Positions 24,240 to 34,661 of a DNA stretch of 64,000 nt are shown piece by piece (within the stretch, counting starts at the first letter, position 1; each line of letters opens with the position of its first letter). The position numbers and the translations under genes were made by a program. This DNA is from Conus ventricosus (taxonomy: Eukaryota > Mollusca > Gastropoda > Neogastropoda > Conidae): contig CM031607.1 in assembly GCA_018398815.1 (NCBI GenBank), positions 84,031,268 to 84,095,267 of the forward strand, given 5' to 3'. The notes under the pieces are model-generated. The model did not search any database and was not told where the DNA came from. It was given only the letters and a program-made list of their open reading frames with translations.

Positions 24240-24735
24240 CAATGCCAACTTGTCCAATCAGGGTCAGTGTCACTCCAGTTTGAATTGACTTCAGGTCCAA
24301 TCAGGGTCCTTGTCACTCCAGTTTGAATTGACTTCAGGTCCAATCAGGGTCCTTGTCACTCCAGTTTGAATTGACTTCAGGTCCAATCAGGGTCCTTGTC
24401 ACTCCAGTTTGAATTGACTTCAGGTCCAATCAGGGTCCTTGTCACTCCAGTTTGAATTGACTTCAGGTCCAATCAGGGTCCTGGTCACTCCAATTTGAAT
24501 TGACTTCAGGTCCAATCAGGGTCCTGGTCACTCCAGTTTGAATTGACTTCAGGTCCAATCAGGGTCCTTGTCACTCCAGTTTGAATTGACTTCAGGTCCA
24601 ATCAGGGTCCTGGTCACTCCAATTTGAATTGACTTCAGGTCCAATCAGGGTCCTGGTCACTCCAGTTTGAATTGACTTCAGGTCCAATCAGGGTCCTGGT
24701 CACTCCAGTTTGAATTGACTTCAGTCTCACTCATA
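24240..24735. repeat. 43-bp minisatellite, about 11 units
   Basis: Unit TCCAATCAGGGTCCTTGTCA followed by CTCCAGTTTGAATTGACTTC and AGG. Units are nearly identical, differing mainly at CTTG/CTGG and CCAGT/CCAAT. The paired variants recur every few units, suggesting recent block duplication. Confidence 0.95.
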
Positions 24736-25285
24736 TAGTCTGCACTGAATGTCTCCCGAGTGTCAGTAAAATCATGACTGACCACTAAACCATCTTATAG
24801 TCATGTTAAATGCACTGAAAGCTGTTACTTCTTTCTGTTGTTGCTTGCTTAGGGATACTGTGGGGCTGTTTCTGTACAGTTGTTTCCCTCTCCATCCTCC
24901 ACGCTATAGCCAAACAAACCCCTCCCATTGTAGAAGTTTCATACTGCTAACTTCCCTTTTCAATTATTATCTTCTACTCCAACATTTTTACTTTTGTGCG
25001 CGCGTGTGTGTGTGTGTGTCTTTTTTTGAGTGTCTACGTTTTTTCTGCTTTTGTAGGCGTATTCGCCTGCTATTGTTCTGGAACCTTTTTTTTTCTCAGC
25101 AAGGCTACACACTCAGGCATTTTCTGGAGTGAACATGAGCTGTCTGTTCTGCGATCTTTATGTTGCTATGGCCTCTTTGGTACATGTTTTTGTATTGTTC
25201 AGTTTGGGGTTGTTTTTTTTACCTGTACGGACAGAAAAATGAAACGAATGACTGGCACTGTCAACGTGGCCTAGTCTTCTCCACC

Positions 25286-26440
25286 TTAAGGATAGTAAAA
25301 GCCAAAACAGAATAACTAAGCCGCCAAACGGAGGAACAGACAAATTACAAAACAGACACAATGCGTTTCGACCTGCCGGGTCTTCTTCACACTGGACAAA
25401 CAATATTCAGAACAGTGGAAACGGAGGAGGAACAGTTAGTCACTTACTTCTTTCATCTGGGTGCACACTTGTTTGCCATTTCCACCCAGATCCAGCTTGG
25501 TTGCATTTTGCACCCAGTTAACAGTTTGCACCAGATCCAGCACTTTGCATTTTGCACCCAGTTTACAGTTTGCACCCAGATCCAGCTTGGTTGCATTTTG
25601 CACCCAGTTAACAGTTTGCACCAGATCCAGCACTTTGCATTTTGCACCCAGTTTACAGTTTGCACCCAGATCCAGCTTGGTTGCATTTTGCACCCAGTTT
25701 ACAGTTTGCACCCATATCCAGCACGTTGTATTTTGCACCTAGTTTACAGTTTGCACCCATATCCAGCACGTTGCATTTTGCACCTAGTTTACAGTTTGCA
25801 CCCAGATCCAGTATGTTGCATTTTGCCCCCAGTTTACAGTTTGCACCCAGATCCAGCACGTTGCATTTTGCACCAGTTTACAGTTTGCACCCAGATCCAG
25901 CTTGGTTGCATTTTGCACCCAGTTTACAGTTTGCACCCAGATCCAGTTTGGTTGCATTTTGCACCCATTTTACAGTTTGCACCCAGATCCAGCACGTTGC
26001 ATTTTGCACCCAGTTAACAGTTTGCACCCAGATCCAGCTTGGTTGCATTTTGCACCCAGCTTGCAGTTTGCACCCAGATCCAGCACATTGCATTTTGCAC
26101 CCAGTTAACAGTTTGCACCCAGATCCAGCACATTGCATTTTGCACCCAGTTAACAGTTTGCACCCAGATCCAGCACGTTGCATTTTGCACCCAGTTAACA
26201 GTTTGCACCCAGATCCAGCACATTGCATTTTGCACCCAGTTAACAGTTTGCACCCAGATCCAGCACATTGCATTTTGCACCCAGTTAACAGTTTGCACCT
26301 AGACCAAAGAGATAAGTGATCTTTGCCTGTTGTTTTGTATGTTGTTTCTCCCACAAAGTCAAGATGCATTGTGTCCATTTTGTGATTTGTTTGTTCCTTT
26401 GTATGGCGGCTCAATGATTCTTTGTCTGCTTTAGTTTAAT
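25286..26440. mobile_element. Foldback-like element: inverted repeats enclosing a minisatellite
   Basis: The left arm (about 25286-25480) and the reverse complement of the right arm (about 26300-26440) align well: GCCGCCAAACGGAGGAACAG against GCCGCCATACAAAGGAACAA, AAATTACAAAACAGACACAA against AAATCACAAAATGGACACAA, and CACTTACTTCTTTCATCTGG against CACTTATCTCTTTGGTCTAG. The core is a 45-bp tandem array. Such an architecture is known for foldback and MITE-like DNA elements in molluscs. I could not fix the exact termini or a target-site duplication. Confidence 0.6.
25480..26300. repeat. 45-bp minisatellite, about 18 units
   Basis: Unit CAGTTTGCACCCAGATCCAG, CACATTGCATTTTGCACCCA, GTTAA. At 45 bp it preserves frame, so 200-codon ORFs run through it on both strands. 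They show only the 15-residue unit and have no protein features. Confidence 0.95.
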
Positions 26441-27773
26441 GTTTCAAATTTCCGCCTGAAGTCACCCCACTTGAAACCACCGTAAGGATGTGAGGTGAAT
26501 GTCCATGATTCTAGGTCATGGGAGAAACATCATGTGCAGCCAAAGCCAATAATCTGTCAAACTTATTTATTGAACGCTTTGGGTTTATATGATAGTATGA
26601 TGTGATGTGCAATGCATTTGTTTTGTAAAGTAAACCATACGCATACTATGTTTGTGCATTTTACTTTTCTTTTTTTTTAATCTAAGTGTGTCCTCAAAAT
26701 GGTGGCCGCAAAACGAACATTGGCACAGTTGCACACTTGCAAGCACAGTTTGCAATGTTGAAAATTCCATGGGTATTAGTTGTGCATTGAAAGATGGGGT
26801 AGAAATAATGTATTTTCATTGAGCACAGAGGAAATATAAGAAAAAATATTCCTTTTGAGATTTTGAAGTGCCCCCAAAAAGGCCTTGTCATGAATTATTT
26901 TTGTAAGCATCGTGTGTGGAAAATCCATGCGTGCTTTTGAAAAAACAAAATTCAGCATTTACAAATGAGGAAACATTAACTGCTAAAATGACTGGCTGGT
27001 ATTGGGAATATCAGTGGTCAGTGGTGAACAGGTGGATCTGATGTTGTGTGTTTTCATTTCAGGATGTAGTGTGTGTAGGGAAGGACAACTGAAAACACTG
27101 CTGAGCTAAAACCGGTGAAATCACGTTTCATAATGTAGCATTGTCTGGGAACATTCCATTCCTACAATCTTGACCTGACCATTTCAATCTGAGCACAAAA
27201 ATCTGATTTGACATGTGTTTCATTTCTCCAGTTATTTTGTGTTTTAACATGACAACACTGATGCACACTAGCAAATTGTCCAACACAGTTGATTCCCATT
27301 GTGTTGCTTTTTTTATCTTATACAGCAAGTGTGTCATTGTTCAATCATTACTGCTTATGATTCTTGTAAGTTTGAGTACGTGAACAGTGACACCAGACCA
27401 GGAGTAGACTGAAAACAAGCACATTTTCTTTGAGAGGAACCGAATCATTTCCACTGTAGGTCCAACTCATGATTGATGATCAGTATTCATACTGAACATT
27501 TTCTTTTTCATCAGTGATTAGTATGTACTATTTAAGACTTTGCCTACACTGTGCTTATGTTTTACTTGTTTTGTTTTGCACAATTCAGTGGAATAAATTT
27601 TTATTGACGAAAGTTAGATCTACAAGGAAACCATATTTTGCCCATCAATTATTTCCTGTGTCCCAAAGACCTCTCCCAATATCACAGACTTCCAGCATGG
27701 TGTAGTAACCATGTTATATATTGTGCCATGACTGAATTGCTGTTGAACATTGTCTCATGTGTGTGTGTTTCAG
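26441..27773. other. Upstream region or first intron of the RhoGAP gene
   Basis: AT-rich DNA with no exon, promoter or repeat that I can support. The first 5' UTR exon and the promoter may lie further upstream, because the exon at 27774 begins at a splice acceptor. Confidence 0.35.
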
Positions 27774-28071
27774 AAGGTTGCTGTGACTGAGAGCCGAGTT
27801 GGACAGGACAGCAGAGACAGACCAGGAAAGCTTGCACCTCACCTCCTGACCCACTGATGACCGCCATGGATCCTTCCCTCCCTGCTCTTCCTCCCTCCTG
27901 TAGCCTTGACATTGAGAGTGCGGACAGCAGTGCCGTCAAGTGGGGAGTGGCGCAGGTGTTTCGGTGATACCAGGTGGACGCTTCAAGTGTGGCGGGTGTA
28001 GGGACCTGAGGGGCGGGGGATTTGTGAAGGCAGAGTTGATCGCTAGTGGTGGCTCACTGTGCTGAGTGGCC
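27774..28071 (+). other. 5' UTR part of first visible RhoGAP exon, with uORF
   Basis: Starts after a polypyrimidine/AG acceptor (TGTGTGTGTTTCAG, ending at 27773), so at least one further upstream exon is implied. Holds an upstream ORF from ATG 27866, in the context CCGCCATGG, to TGA 27965-27967 (33 residues, beginning MDPSLPALPPSCSLDIE). The uORF ends before the main ATG and could lower its translation, or it could be a coding start separated from the main frame by a sequence error. Confidence 0.5.
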
Positions 28072-28142
28072 ATGTTTCGCAATGTCTTTAGTGGGTGTGT
28101 TTCTGACCGCAGCTCTCGCACTGAGGCCTTCCGCTCCAGCAA
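28072..28142 (+). CDS. RhoGAP gene coding exon 1
   Basis: ATG in the context GGCCATGT, encoding MFRNVFSGCVSDRSSRTEAF and RSS. The exon ends AA before donor GTGAGT at 28143, leaving phase 2. Exon 2 supplies the third base and restores Lys. This is the only start that links in frame to the RhoGAP domain. Confidence 0.75.
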
Positions 28143-28702
28143 GTGAGTAGGCATGGCTTTGATGTCAGCAGATAGCCTGGTTTTGTGTGGAGTGGACTTT
28201 TTCCCTCCTTTTTTCTTTGTTTCTTTTTCATTGTCTTTTTCCTTTATTGCAAATAAGATTCTTTACATGTTTTATCAAAGGATGTTTTTCGTACTTAGTT
28301 TGAAATGTGATTTGTACACTTTATCACTCATGTTCTAAATTGAAATGGAGAATATTTAGGATAGTTATATTTTTCAGTGTCTTTGATCGCAGGATTTGTT
28401 GTGTCATGCATGCATTGTAAACCTGAGTGGAGCGTAAAGGTGCTAACATTGGCTTCAGTGATTGGTTTACTTATCATTTCAGCTTGATAAATCTCAAGCT
28501 GAACATTATTGATAGTGACAAACAAGAGTTTTGAATTTTGAACTTTTCCTTTTGGTTACTTTAAACCTTCAGTTTCCAGTGTTTCACAGTCTGTGCATAC
28601 AGTGAGCATGTGGCAGTTCCCTGGCCTGCCATTTGTAGGCAAAAAGGAACCGCTGTAACAGAAATGGAGGTGTCATTTTGTTTCTTCACCCTTGTGTTGC
28701 AG

Positions 28703-28766
28703 ACTCAAGTTTGGAGTTCCTGTAGGTGCTGCCTTAAAAAATGGCTATTTGCCTGAGCCGTTAGTG
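28703..28766 (+). CDS. RhoGAP gene coding exon 2
   Basis: Acceptor TTGTGTTGCAG, donor GTAAGC. Encodes LKFGVPVGAALKNGYLPEPL plus V, the usual opening of a RhoGAP domain (FGVPL.., then a segment saying P-x-P/L). Length 64 nt, one base completing the previous codon and 63 in frame, so it ends in phase 0. Confidence 0.85.
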
Positions 28767-29133
28767 GTAAGCTGTTGCAAAACATAAATCTCTTTTCTTT
28801 TTTCTTTTTCTTTTTTTTGTTGTTGTGTGTTTTGTTTTTCTTGTATAGCTGCATGCAGTGATACCTGACATTAGTGACAAAGAGTAAGGTTGAAGGAGTG
28901 GCTGAGAGATGATTCAAGACTCGCATGTTTAGCACATTTTTCCTATGGACATTTCAACTGAAATAATCCCCTTCATCACCACCATTGCCGTGATCAGCTA
29001 TTACAGCAGAGAACTAAGAGTCTGTGTGATAACAAATCAGCAAAGCATTGCTTTAAAACTTAAAAGACTTGGTGAAGTTCTTTGGTGGTGTTTTGTGTGT
29101 ATATGCACTTAGTTTTGTCAAACAGATTCCAAG

Positions 29134-29163
29134 GTAAGATAATGTTGCTTATAGCCCAGCCGA
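29134..29163 (-). mobile_element. 30-bp retroposon tail with 15-bp target-site duplication
   Basis: On the minus strand it reads TCGGCTGGGCTATAAGCAAC then ATTATCTTAC. It is flanked by perfect 15-bp direct repeats CAAACAGATTCCAAG at 29119-29133 and 29164-29178. The same tail occurs at 42886-42967 and 50403-50431, each with its own different flanking repeat. This is an extremely 5'-truncated LINE/SINE insertion. Confidence 0.75.
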
Positions 29164-29207
29164 CAAACAGATTCCAAGCATTTGCAGATGAGGAAACTAC
29201 ATATAAT

Positions 29208-29249
29208 CAGGCATGGTACATGTCCGCGAATTCGCGGAAATCCGCGAAA

Positions 29250-29281
<32 letters not shown>

Positions 29282-30489
29282 CGAGCCGTGCCCGACGAGA
29301 CCAGCCCACTTAGTTCGTTTCAGGTCATTCACTTCAAGCCTTCGTCTCGCGAGAAGTAGCATGGAGCAGGACTACTTCCGCGCATGCGCTTTCGTGACAT
29401 TCGCCACTGCTTTCCGCTCTGGGTCGACGTGATCGAATTTGAACAAGATTAAAGAAAAAGAAGGAAAAAATAAAAATGCCAAAGCGTACAGACATCGTTC
29501 CGCGAAATTCTGCGACAGGAGATATTGATGCTGGTGTGGCAAACAAATGGCGATGGGATTGGCTGAACAGGAGCCACGAAAATGAAACGTTTTCGTCGTG
29601 CTTGGAACAGTTGATCGACTTACCACCACATTTTGGAGAAAGAAAAAGAAGAAAGAAAGAAAAGTTTGAACTGTTCCAGAAGGAACACATTTGGCTGGCT
29701 TCAAAGAGAAAAGCCATTGAACATTACAGACAGGAGGCAAAGAGAATGAGGTTTGGACATTACAAAAAGTAGGCTCTGCTCGTGAAGCAGATGGCTGAGA
29801 AATCAGGCAAAAAGTAGTCTTCATCTCATTCACATTGCTTGCACTGAAGAGACACATAACTTAAAATTTGTACGTTAAAAGAGACACAAAACTTAAACTC
29901 ATTTTGTACTGTATTCAGATGGATGTAAAAAGTAAAAGGAGTAACTAATGTAGAGGAGACGGATCATAAAAGAATTGAACATAGTAAACAAAACTGGAAC
30001 TCAAGACATGAAATAGACCACTACTTTGTTGTGCTGTGCTATGCTGTTTTGGTGGTGCTGGACATGATGACCAAAGTTGTGCAAAAAGAGGGGTCTCCTG
30101 TGTGTACACTGTGTGTGTGCTTCACTGGCATAGTAAGTAAAACGTTTACAATTTGACTTAATGTATGCCACCTAAAGCAATGTAGATATGTACTCATTTT
30201 TGCCATGTGACTACTTGGGTTTAAAACCTCCTTTGGGTTGAAGGAATGACTGATAAAGTGATTCTAGGAGAGCATATTTTGTGGCAGAAATTGCTTAGTA
30301 TGAAGAACTGAAATTAGTTCAAGGAGAGGCTTTTTTACAGGCTAGAATTGCTGAAAAACCTTCAGCTTCAGGGGGCGCTGCCCCCTGACCCCCACAAGGG
30401 GCTCTGCCCCTTGACTCCGCCAGGGGGCACCGCCCCTGGACCCCCAAACATTTTCAGGGAAAAATGATTTTCCTTCAGTACCATGCCTG
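29208..30489 (+). mobile_element. DNA transposon, TIR CAGGCATGGTAC, 5-bp duplication
   Basis: A 1282-bp element with 12-bp terminal inverted repeats, CAGGCATGGTAC at 29208 and GTACCATGCCTG ending at 30489, between direct repeats ATAAT (29203-29207 and 30490-30494). The left end has CGCGAATTCGCGGAAATCCG and an A-run. The right end has GC-rich palindromic repeats of the type GGGGGCGCTGCCCCCTGACC. The interior carries one ORF (29476-29775) but no transposase catalytic region, so it is non-autonomous. Superfamily not settled; hAT-like is possible. Confidence 0.75.
29476..29775 (+). CDS. 98-residue basic protein inside the transposon, unrecognised
   Basis: Starts MPKRTDIVPRNSATGDIDAG and is rich in Arg, Lys, Trp and Glu (KWRWDWLNRSHENE, FGERKRRKKEKFELF, IEHYRQEAKRMRFGHYKK). 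The composition suits a nucleic-acid-binding coiled or helical protein. It is preceded by CpG-rich DNA, which could be the promoter of the element. I recognise no domain. It may be a leftover of the transposon's own coding region. Confidence 0.4.
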
Positions 30490-30760
30490 ATAATATAGGC
30501 TGGTATATCAATCTTTCCTTTTGTTTTTTCCTCAGCATGACAGAAACAAGTCTGCCTATTGTTTTTGATATCTCTCTTAATTATCATTTTGTTTCCAGCA
30601 AAATAAGTCTGGAAAAGAGTGCTCTGTCACAAAGTTTAGTGTTGATGTAATCAACAGGAGTTTTTTGTTTGTTTGTTCTAACTATTATTTTGTCGTCTGT
30701 TTTCTTCTCGCAGCTAGGTTTTCAGTATGATATTCATGTGATGAGATGAACTGTGTGCAG

Positions 30761-30921
30761 GACATGTTAGTCTACATAGCCAAGGAAGGGGTGGCAACCG
30801 CGGATGTGTTCCGTCGTCCTGGAAACCCAATGATATCCGGCACATTGTCAAGAGGCTGTCGGAGGGCAAGCAGGTCATTTACAGCAACTACAGCTTTTAC
30901 ACCCTGGCCTCAGTGGTGAAG
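30761..30921 (+). CDS. RhoGAP gene coding exon 3 (arginine finger), one base missing
   Basis: Acceptor CTGTGTGCAG, donor GTAAGA. Encodes DMLVYIAKEGVATADVFRRP, then GNP, and after one added C in the CCC run near 30828, NDIRHIVKRLSEGKQVIYSN, then YSFYTLASVVK. VFRRPGN corresponds to the arginine-finger loop of RhoGAPs. At 161 nt the exon is one short of a multiple of three, and both neighbours require phase 0, so a lost C is the simplest reading. Its last roughly 48 bases and donor are the seed of the array that follows. Confidence 0.8.
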
Positions 30922-31935
30922 GTAAGAAAGAAACAATTAGAACAGGTTGTTTACAGCAACTACAGCTTTTACACCCTGGCCTCAGTGGTGAAGGTAAGAA
31001 AGAAGCAATTAGAACAGGTTGTTTACAGCAACTACAGCTTTTACACCCTGCCTCAGTGGTGAAGGTAAGAAAGAAGCAATTAGAACAGGTTGTTTACAGC
31101 AACTACAGCTTTTACACCCTGGCCTGAGTGGTGAAGGTAAGAAAGAAACAATTAGAACAGGTCGTTTACAGCAACTACAGCTTTTACACCCTGGCCTCAG
31201 TGGTGAAGGTAAGAAAGAAACAATTAGAACAGGTTGTTTACAGCAACTACAGCTTTTACACCCTGGCCTGAGTGGTGAAGGTAAGAAAGAAACAATTAGA
31301 ACAGGTCGTTTACAGCAACTACAGCTTTTACACCCTGGCCTGAGTGGTGAAGATAAGAAAGAAACAATTAGAACAGGTTGTTTACAGCAACTACAGCTTT
31401 TACACCCTGCCTCAGTGGTGAAGGTAAGAAAGAAACCAGAAAAGAGGTCATTTACAACAACTACAGATTTTACACCCTGGCCTCAGTGGTGAATGTAAGA
31501 AAGAAACAGAACAGGTTGTTTACAGCAACTACAGCTTTTACACCCTGGCCTCAGTGGTGAAGATAAGAAAGAAACAATTAGAACAGGTTGTTTACAGCAA
31601 CTACAGCTTTTACACCCTGGCCTCAGTGGTGAAGATAAGAAAGAAACAATTAGAACAGGTTGTTTACAGCAACTACAGCTTTTACACCCTGGCCTCAGTG
31701 GTGAAGATAAGAAAGAAACAATTAGAACAGGTTGTTTACAGCAACTACAGCTTTTACACCCTGGCCTCAGTGGTGAAGATAAGAAAGAAACAATTAGAAC
31801 AGGTTGTTTACAGCAACTACAGCTTTTACACCCTGCCTCAGTGGTGAAGATAAGAAAGAAACAATTAGAACAGGTTGTTTACAGCAGCTACAGCTTTTAC
31901 ACCCTGGCCTGAGTGGTGAAGGTAAGAAAGAAACA
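30922..31935 (+). repeat. 72-bp array of exon-3 3' end plus splice donor, 14 extra copies
   Basis: Each 72-bp unit holds GTAAGAAAGAAACAATTAGA, ACAGGTTGTTTACAGCAACT, ACAGCTTTTACACCCTGGCC and TCAGTGGTGAAG. That is 24 bases of intron start plus the last codons of exon 3, with the donor retained. Counting the real one, 15 AAG|GTAAGA or AAG|ATAAGA sites lie in series. At 72 bp (24 codons) the unit is frame-preserving, and 31554-31847 is open as (IRKKQLEQVVYSNYSFYTLA+SVVK)n. Other units carry CTGGCCTGA stops or a GG deletion. Confidence 0.95.
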
Positions 31936-32009
31936 AAAACAGCTGCTTTATGTTTCAGTTTCACGGTATGGTCATGAGGTACATTTTTGTGAAGTGTGTG
32001 TATGTGTGT

Positions 32010-32255
32010 GTGTGTGTGTGTCTACATTTGTTTCATTAACAATGTGTGTGTCTACATTTGTTTCATTAACAATGTGTGTGTCTACATTTGTTTCATTAAC
32101 AATGTGTGTGTCTACATTTGTTTCATTAACAATGTGTGTGTCTACATTTGTTTCATTAACAATGTGTGTGTCTACATTTGTTTCATTAACAATGTGTGTG
32201 TCTACATTTGTTTCATTAACAATGTGTGTGTCTACATTTGTTTCATTAACAAGTG
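32010..32255 (+). repeat. Exact 30-bp tandem array, 8 units
   Basis: AATGTGTGTGTCTACATTTG followed by TTTCATTAAC. Seven full units are identical at every base, and the first grows out of a GT run. The 10-codon period yields STFVSLTMCV-type ORFs that are artefactual. Confidence 0.97.
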
Positions 32256-33399
32256 AAACAAATACAGATGCAGGAGAGGAAACAATGTGCAGAATGACTG
32301 TCATCATTGAAACAAAAAGTTGGTGAACACACGTTTCCTTTCTTTCCTTTCTTTTTTTTTTCTTTTCTTTTTGCTATGTTAATCATGAACTTTGCACCTG
32401 CTTGCAAGTCAAGGTCATCACAGGTGACTCGTCATGGTTTATGAGAATGCTTGTGTCTCTTCATGTATCATGGTACATATCCATGACCAGTTGCTCAGGG
32501 CAGTGCTGCCAGTGACAAATGAAGGACGTTGGTGTCATTGCTGTGTGAGAGTCGATCATGTCCATCCAGTTAGCAGAGGGGAGTCCAGAGCAGTGCCTGT
32601 CTCCTGTCCGGTAACTGTGCTGGCACTGCATTTTCAGGTTTCAGTAGCTGAAGGTAGGATTATTGGATCTTTAACGCATCCATGACTGACCACCTGTATA
32701 CTTGTGGTCGGCCAACAACACACACAAACAAACTACGAATATACTCACAGCAGTCGTTTAAGGTGTAAAACTCATGTTGCTTTAACCATAGGCACATTTT
32801 GTGGCAGTTGAGCTGCTTCCCTAGCACTGTTTAGGAATATGAAGTTTGAAAACATGATTTTTTGTGTGCGATTTTGAAATAAAAATGGATTGAAAACACC
32901 CGATGTTGAGAGGAGAAATTCTATGTCTGCCACACATTGATGAGCCAGCTTACAGGGAATCTGGTGAGTCTTTATCGCCTCAAGAAAATGATAGTTGTGA
33001 AAGTGATGATGAAGATAATGTAAAAACTGCATCAGTGTCAGATTTTACTTCGGTAGCCAATACAAGTGTACAGACAGCTCGTCTCGCACTGGAGATCAGG
33101 CAATCAAGTGATAAATACCACCACTAGACTCGGCATCCACTGTTCATGAAGTACACCACATGTGGTGTGGATTGCACTACATTTAGGGTTTGCCAGACAG
33201 GTTTGTTCACAACTACTGGTTTTCTTGAAGTTTCTTCAGAGGCAGGCTCAGGCTGACAGGAAGATCAGGCAGAGGCAGTGCCAGTCACAATAGTGATAAG
33301 GTGTGCATCTGGCCTGTATGGGTAGACACTCAAGTAGCATAATCGCCAAGAGTACTGCAACTGTACTGAGTGGAGAAATATGAACTGTCATGCATCTAC
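32256..33399 (+). other. Rest of intron 3
   Basis: Contains an ORF at 32903-33127 with an acidic Ser/Asp/Glu segment (SPQENDSCESDDEDN), which might be the N-terminal part of a dead transposase but lacks any second feature. The rest is unassigned. Confidence 0.35.
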
Positions 33400-33490
33400 A
33401 CTTAACCCACTTCAGTCATTGCCAGGGCTTGAACTCATGGCCCTGGGATCAAGAGAGAAGTACTGTAACCACTGGGCACCTGTCCTGTGT
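33400..33490 (-). mobile_element. tRNA-derived SINE head next to the exon 4 acceptor
   Basis: On the minus strand, GGTGCCCAGTGGTTACAGTA (A-box region) and GAGTTCAAGCCCTGGC (B box). It ends about 13 bp before the acceptor of exon 4, so the branch point and part of the polypyrimidine tract must be within or right beside the SINE. Confidence 0.65.
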
Positions 33491-33503
33491 GTGTATGGCT
33501 CAG

Positions 33504-33613
33504 AAATTCCTGCTGAAGACTCCGGGCGGGGTGTTGACGGAGGAAGGGGAGGAGGCCTTGCTGCAGGTGCTGACCCTGGGCCACAAGACTGACCAGTGCC
33601 AGGCTGTCAATGA
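33504..33613 (+). CDS. RhoGAP gene coding exon 4
   Basis: Acceptor TATGGCTCAG, donor GTGAGT merging into a long GT microsatellite. Encodes KFLLKTPGGVLTEEGEEALL then QVLTLGHKTDQCQAVN, ending in phase 2 (GA). KFLLKTPGGVL corresponds to the K-x-FL-R-x-LP-x-PL core helix of RhoGAP domains. No frame disturbance. Confidence 0.88.
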
Positions 33614-33674
<61 letters not shown>

Positions 33675-33958
33675 TGTGTGTGTGTCTGTATATATGTATG
33701 TGTGAGTGTGTATGTGTGTGTGAGTGTGTGTGTGTGTCTGTGTATATATGTGGGTGTCTGTGTGTGTGTGTGAGTATTTGTGTGTGTGTACATGTGTGTG
33801 TCTACGTCTGTGTGTGTGTGTTTCTGTGTGTGTGTCAGTGTGTGGATGTCTGTCTGTGTTTCTCTTTGTGTGTATATGTGTGTTTGTCTGTGTGCATGTG
33901 TCTGTATCTGTGTGTGTGTGTGTTTGTATGACTGTGTTGGTGTGTGGATTACGTGTGT

Positions 33959-33989
<31 letters not shown>

Positions 33990-34000
33990 GGGGGGGGGGT
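33614..34000. repeat. (GT)n-rich microsatellite starting at the exon 4 donor, ending in poly(G)
   Basis: The donor GTGAGT is itself the first unit of the GT array, which varies (GTCT, GTAT) to about 33970 and ends in a G-run (33973-33999). Long Cys/Val ORFs here are repeat artefacts. Confidence 0.93.
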
Positions 34001-34615
34001 TGACACAGAATTTGTATAGTCATTTTGAAAAATGTCATTTTGTCTTTGTAGAACAAAATCTGACTGCCTCTACCCTCTGCTACTATCCCCTGTTCTGTAG
34101 TGTTCAACACAGAGTTGTTATGAGATAAAGAAGTGCACACAGTTTGCTGCATCTGACAAGTGCTGAGGATGGTGGGCCAGGTGATCTGAAAGTAAATGTA
34201 CATAATATTGCTGTCTTCGAAAGGTCTGCCTGACCATGGTTTTGTGGAGAGATGTCTGTCTGTATGTTGTAGTTCAGGTCATTTGTATCGGAGCTGTGGA
34301 GATCTTTTAGCTCTGCATTAGCCATACATTCGCTCATGTTGGGGGGGAGTAATGAAATGAGTTCACAGTAATTAGTCAAGAGACAGAAAGTGGAGCTTGA
34401 GCTTGGATGATGTGTTGATGTTATCGGTCTGTTAAAGCTAATCACTTGACTACAAACAGTTTCTCTGTATAAGTAATTTTGATGCATCAGGCTTTGATTA
34501 TGTTTGTTTAAGTTGACGGTTATCTATGGATTCTTGTTGTTGTATGTTTGTTTCATGTTGACAGTTATCCATGGATTCTGGTTGTTGTGGTTCTGATTTA
34601 GTTCTGGTTCCGTCT

Positions 34616-34651
<36 letters not shown>

Positions 34652-34661
34652 GTGTGTGTGT

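Larger units (their letters stand above)
28767..30760 (+). other. Intron 2, holding a retroposon tail and a DNA transposon
   Basis: GT-AG intron of 2.0 kb. It contains a 30-bp retroposon tail (29134-29163) and a complete-looking transposon (29208-30489). The remainder is AT-rich with no other exon seen. Confidence 0.7.

Noticed and set aside
24240..24735. Exon-derived array like those in the RhoGAP gene
   Set aside because: The unit does not match any exon edge that I could find in the window.
25361..26414. ORFs of 160-225 codons on both strands over the 45-bp array
   Set aside because: The period is a multiple of three, so every frame without a stop in the unit stays open. Cys/His periodicity is from the DNA unit and is not a zinc-finger array.
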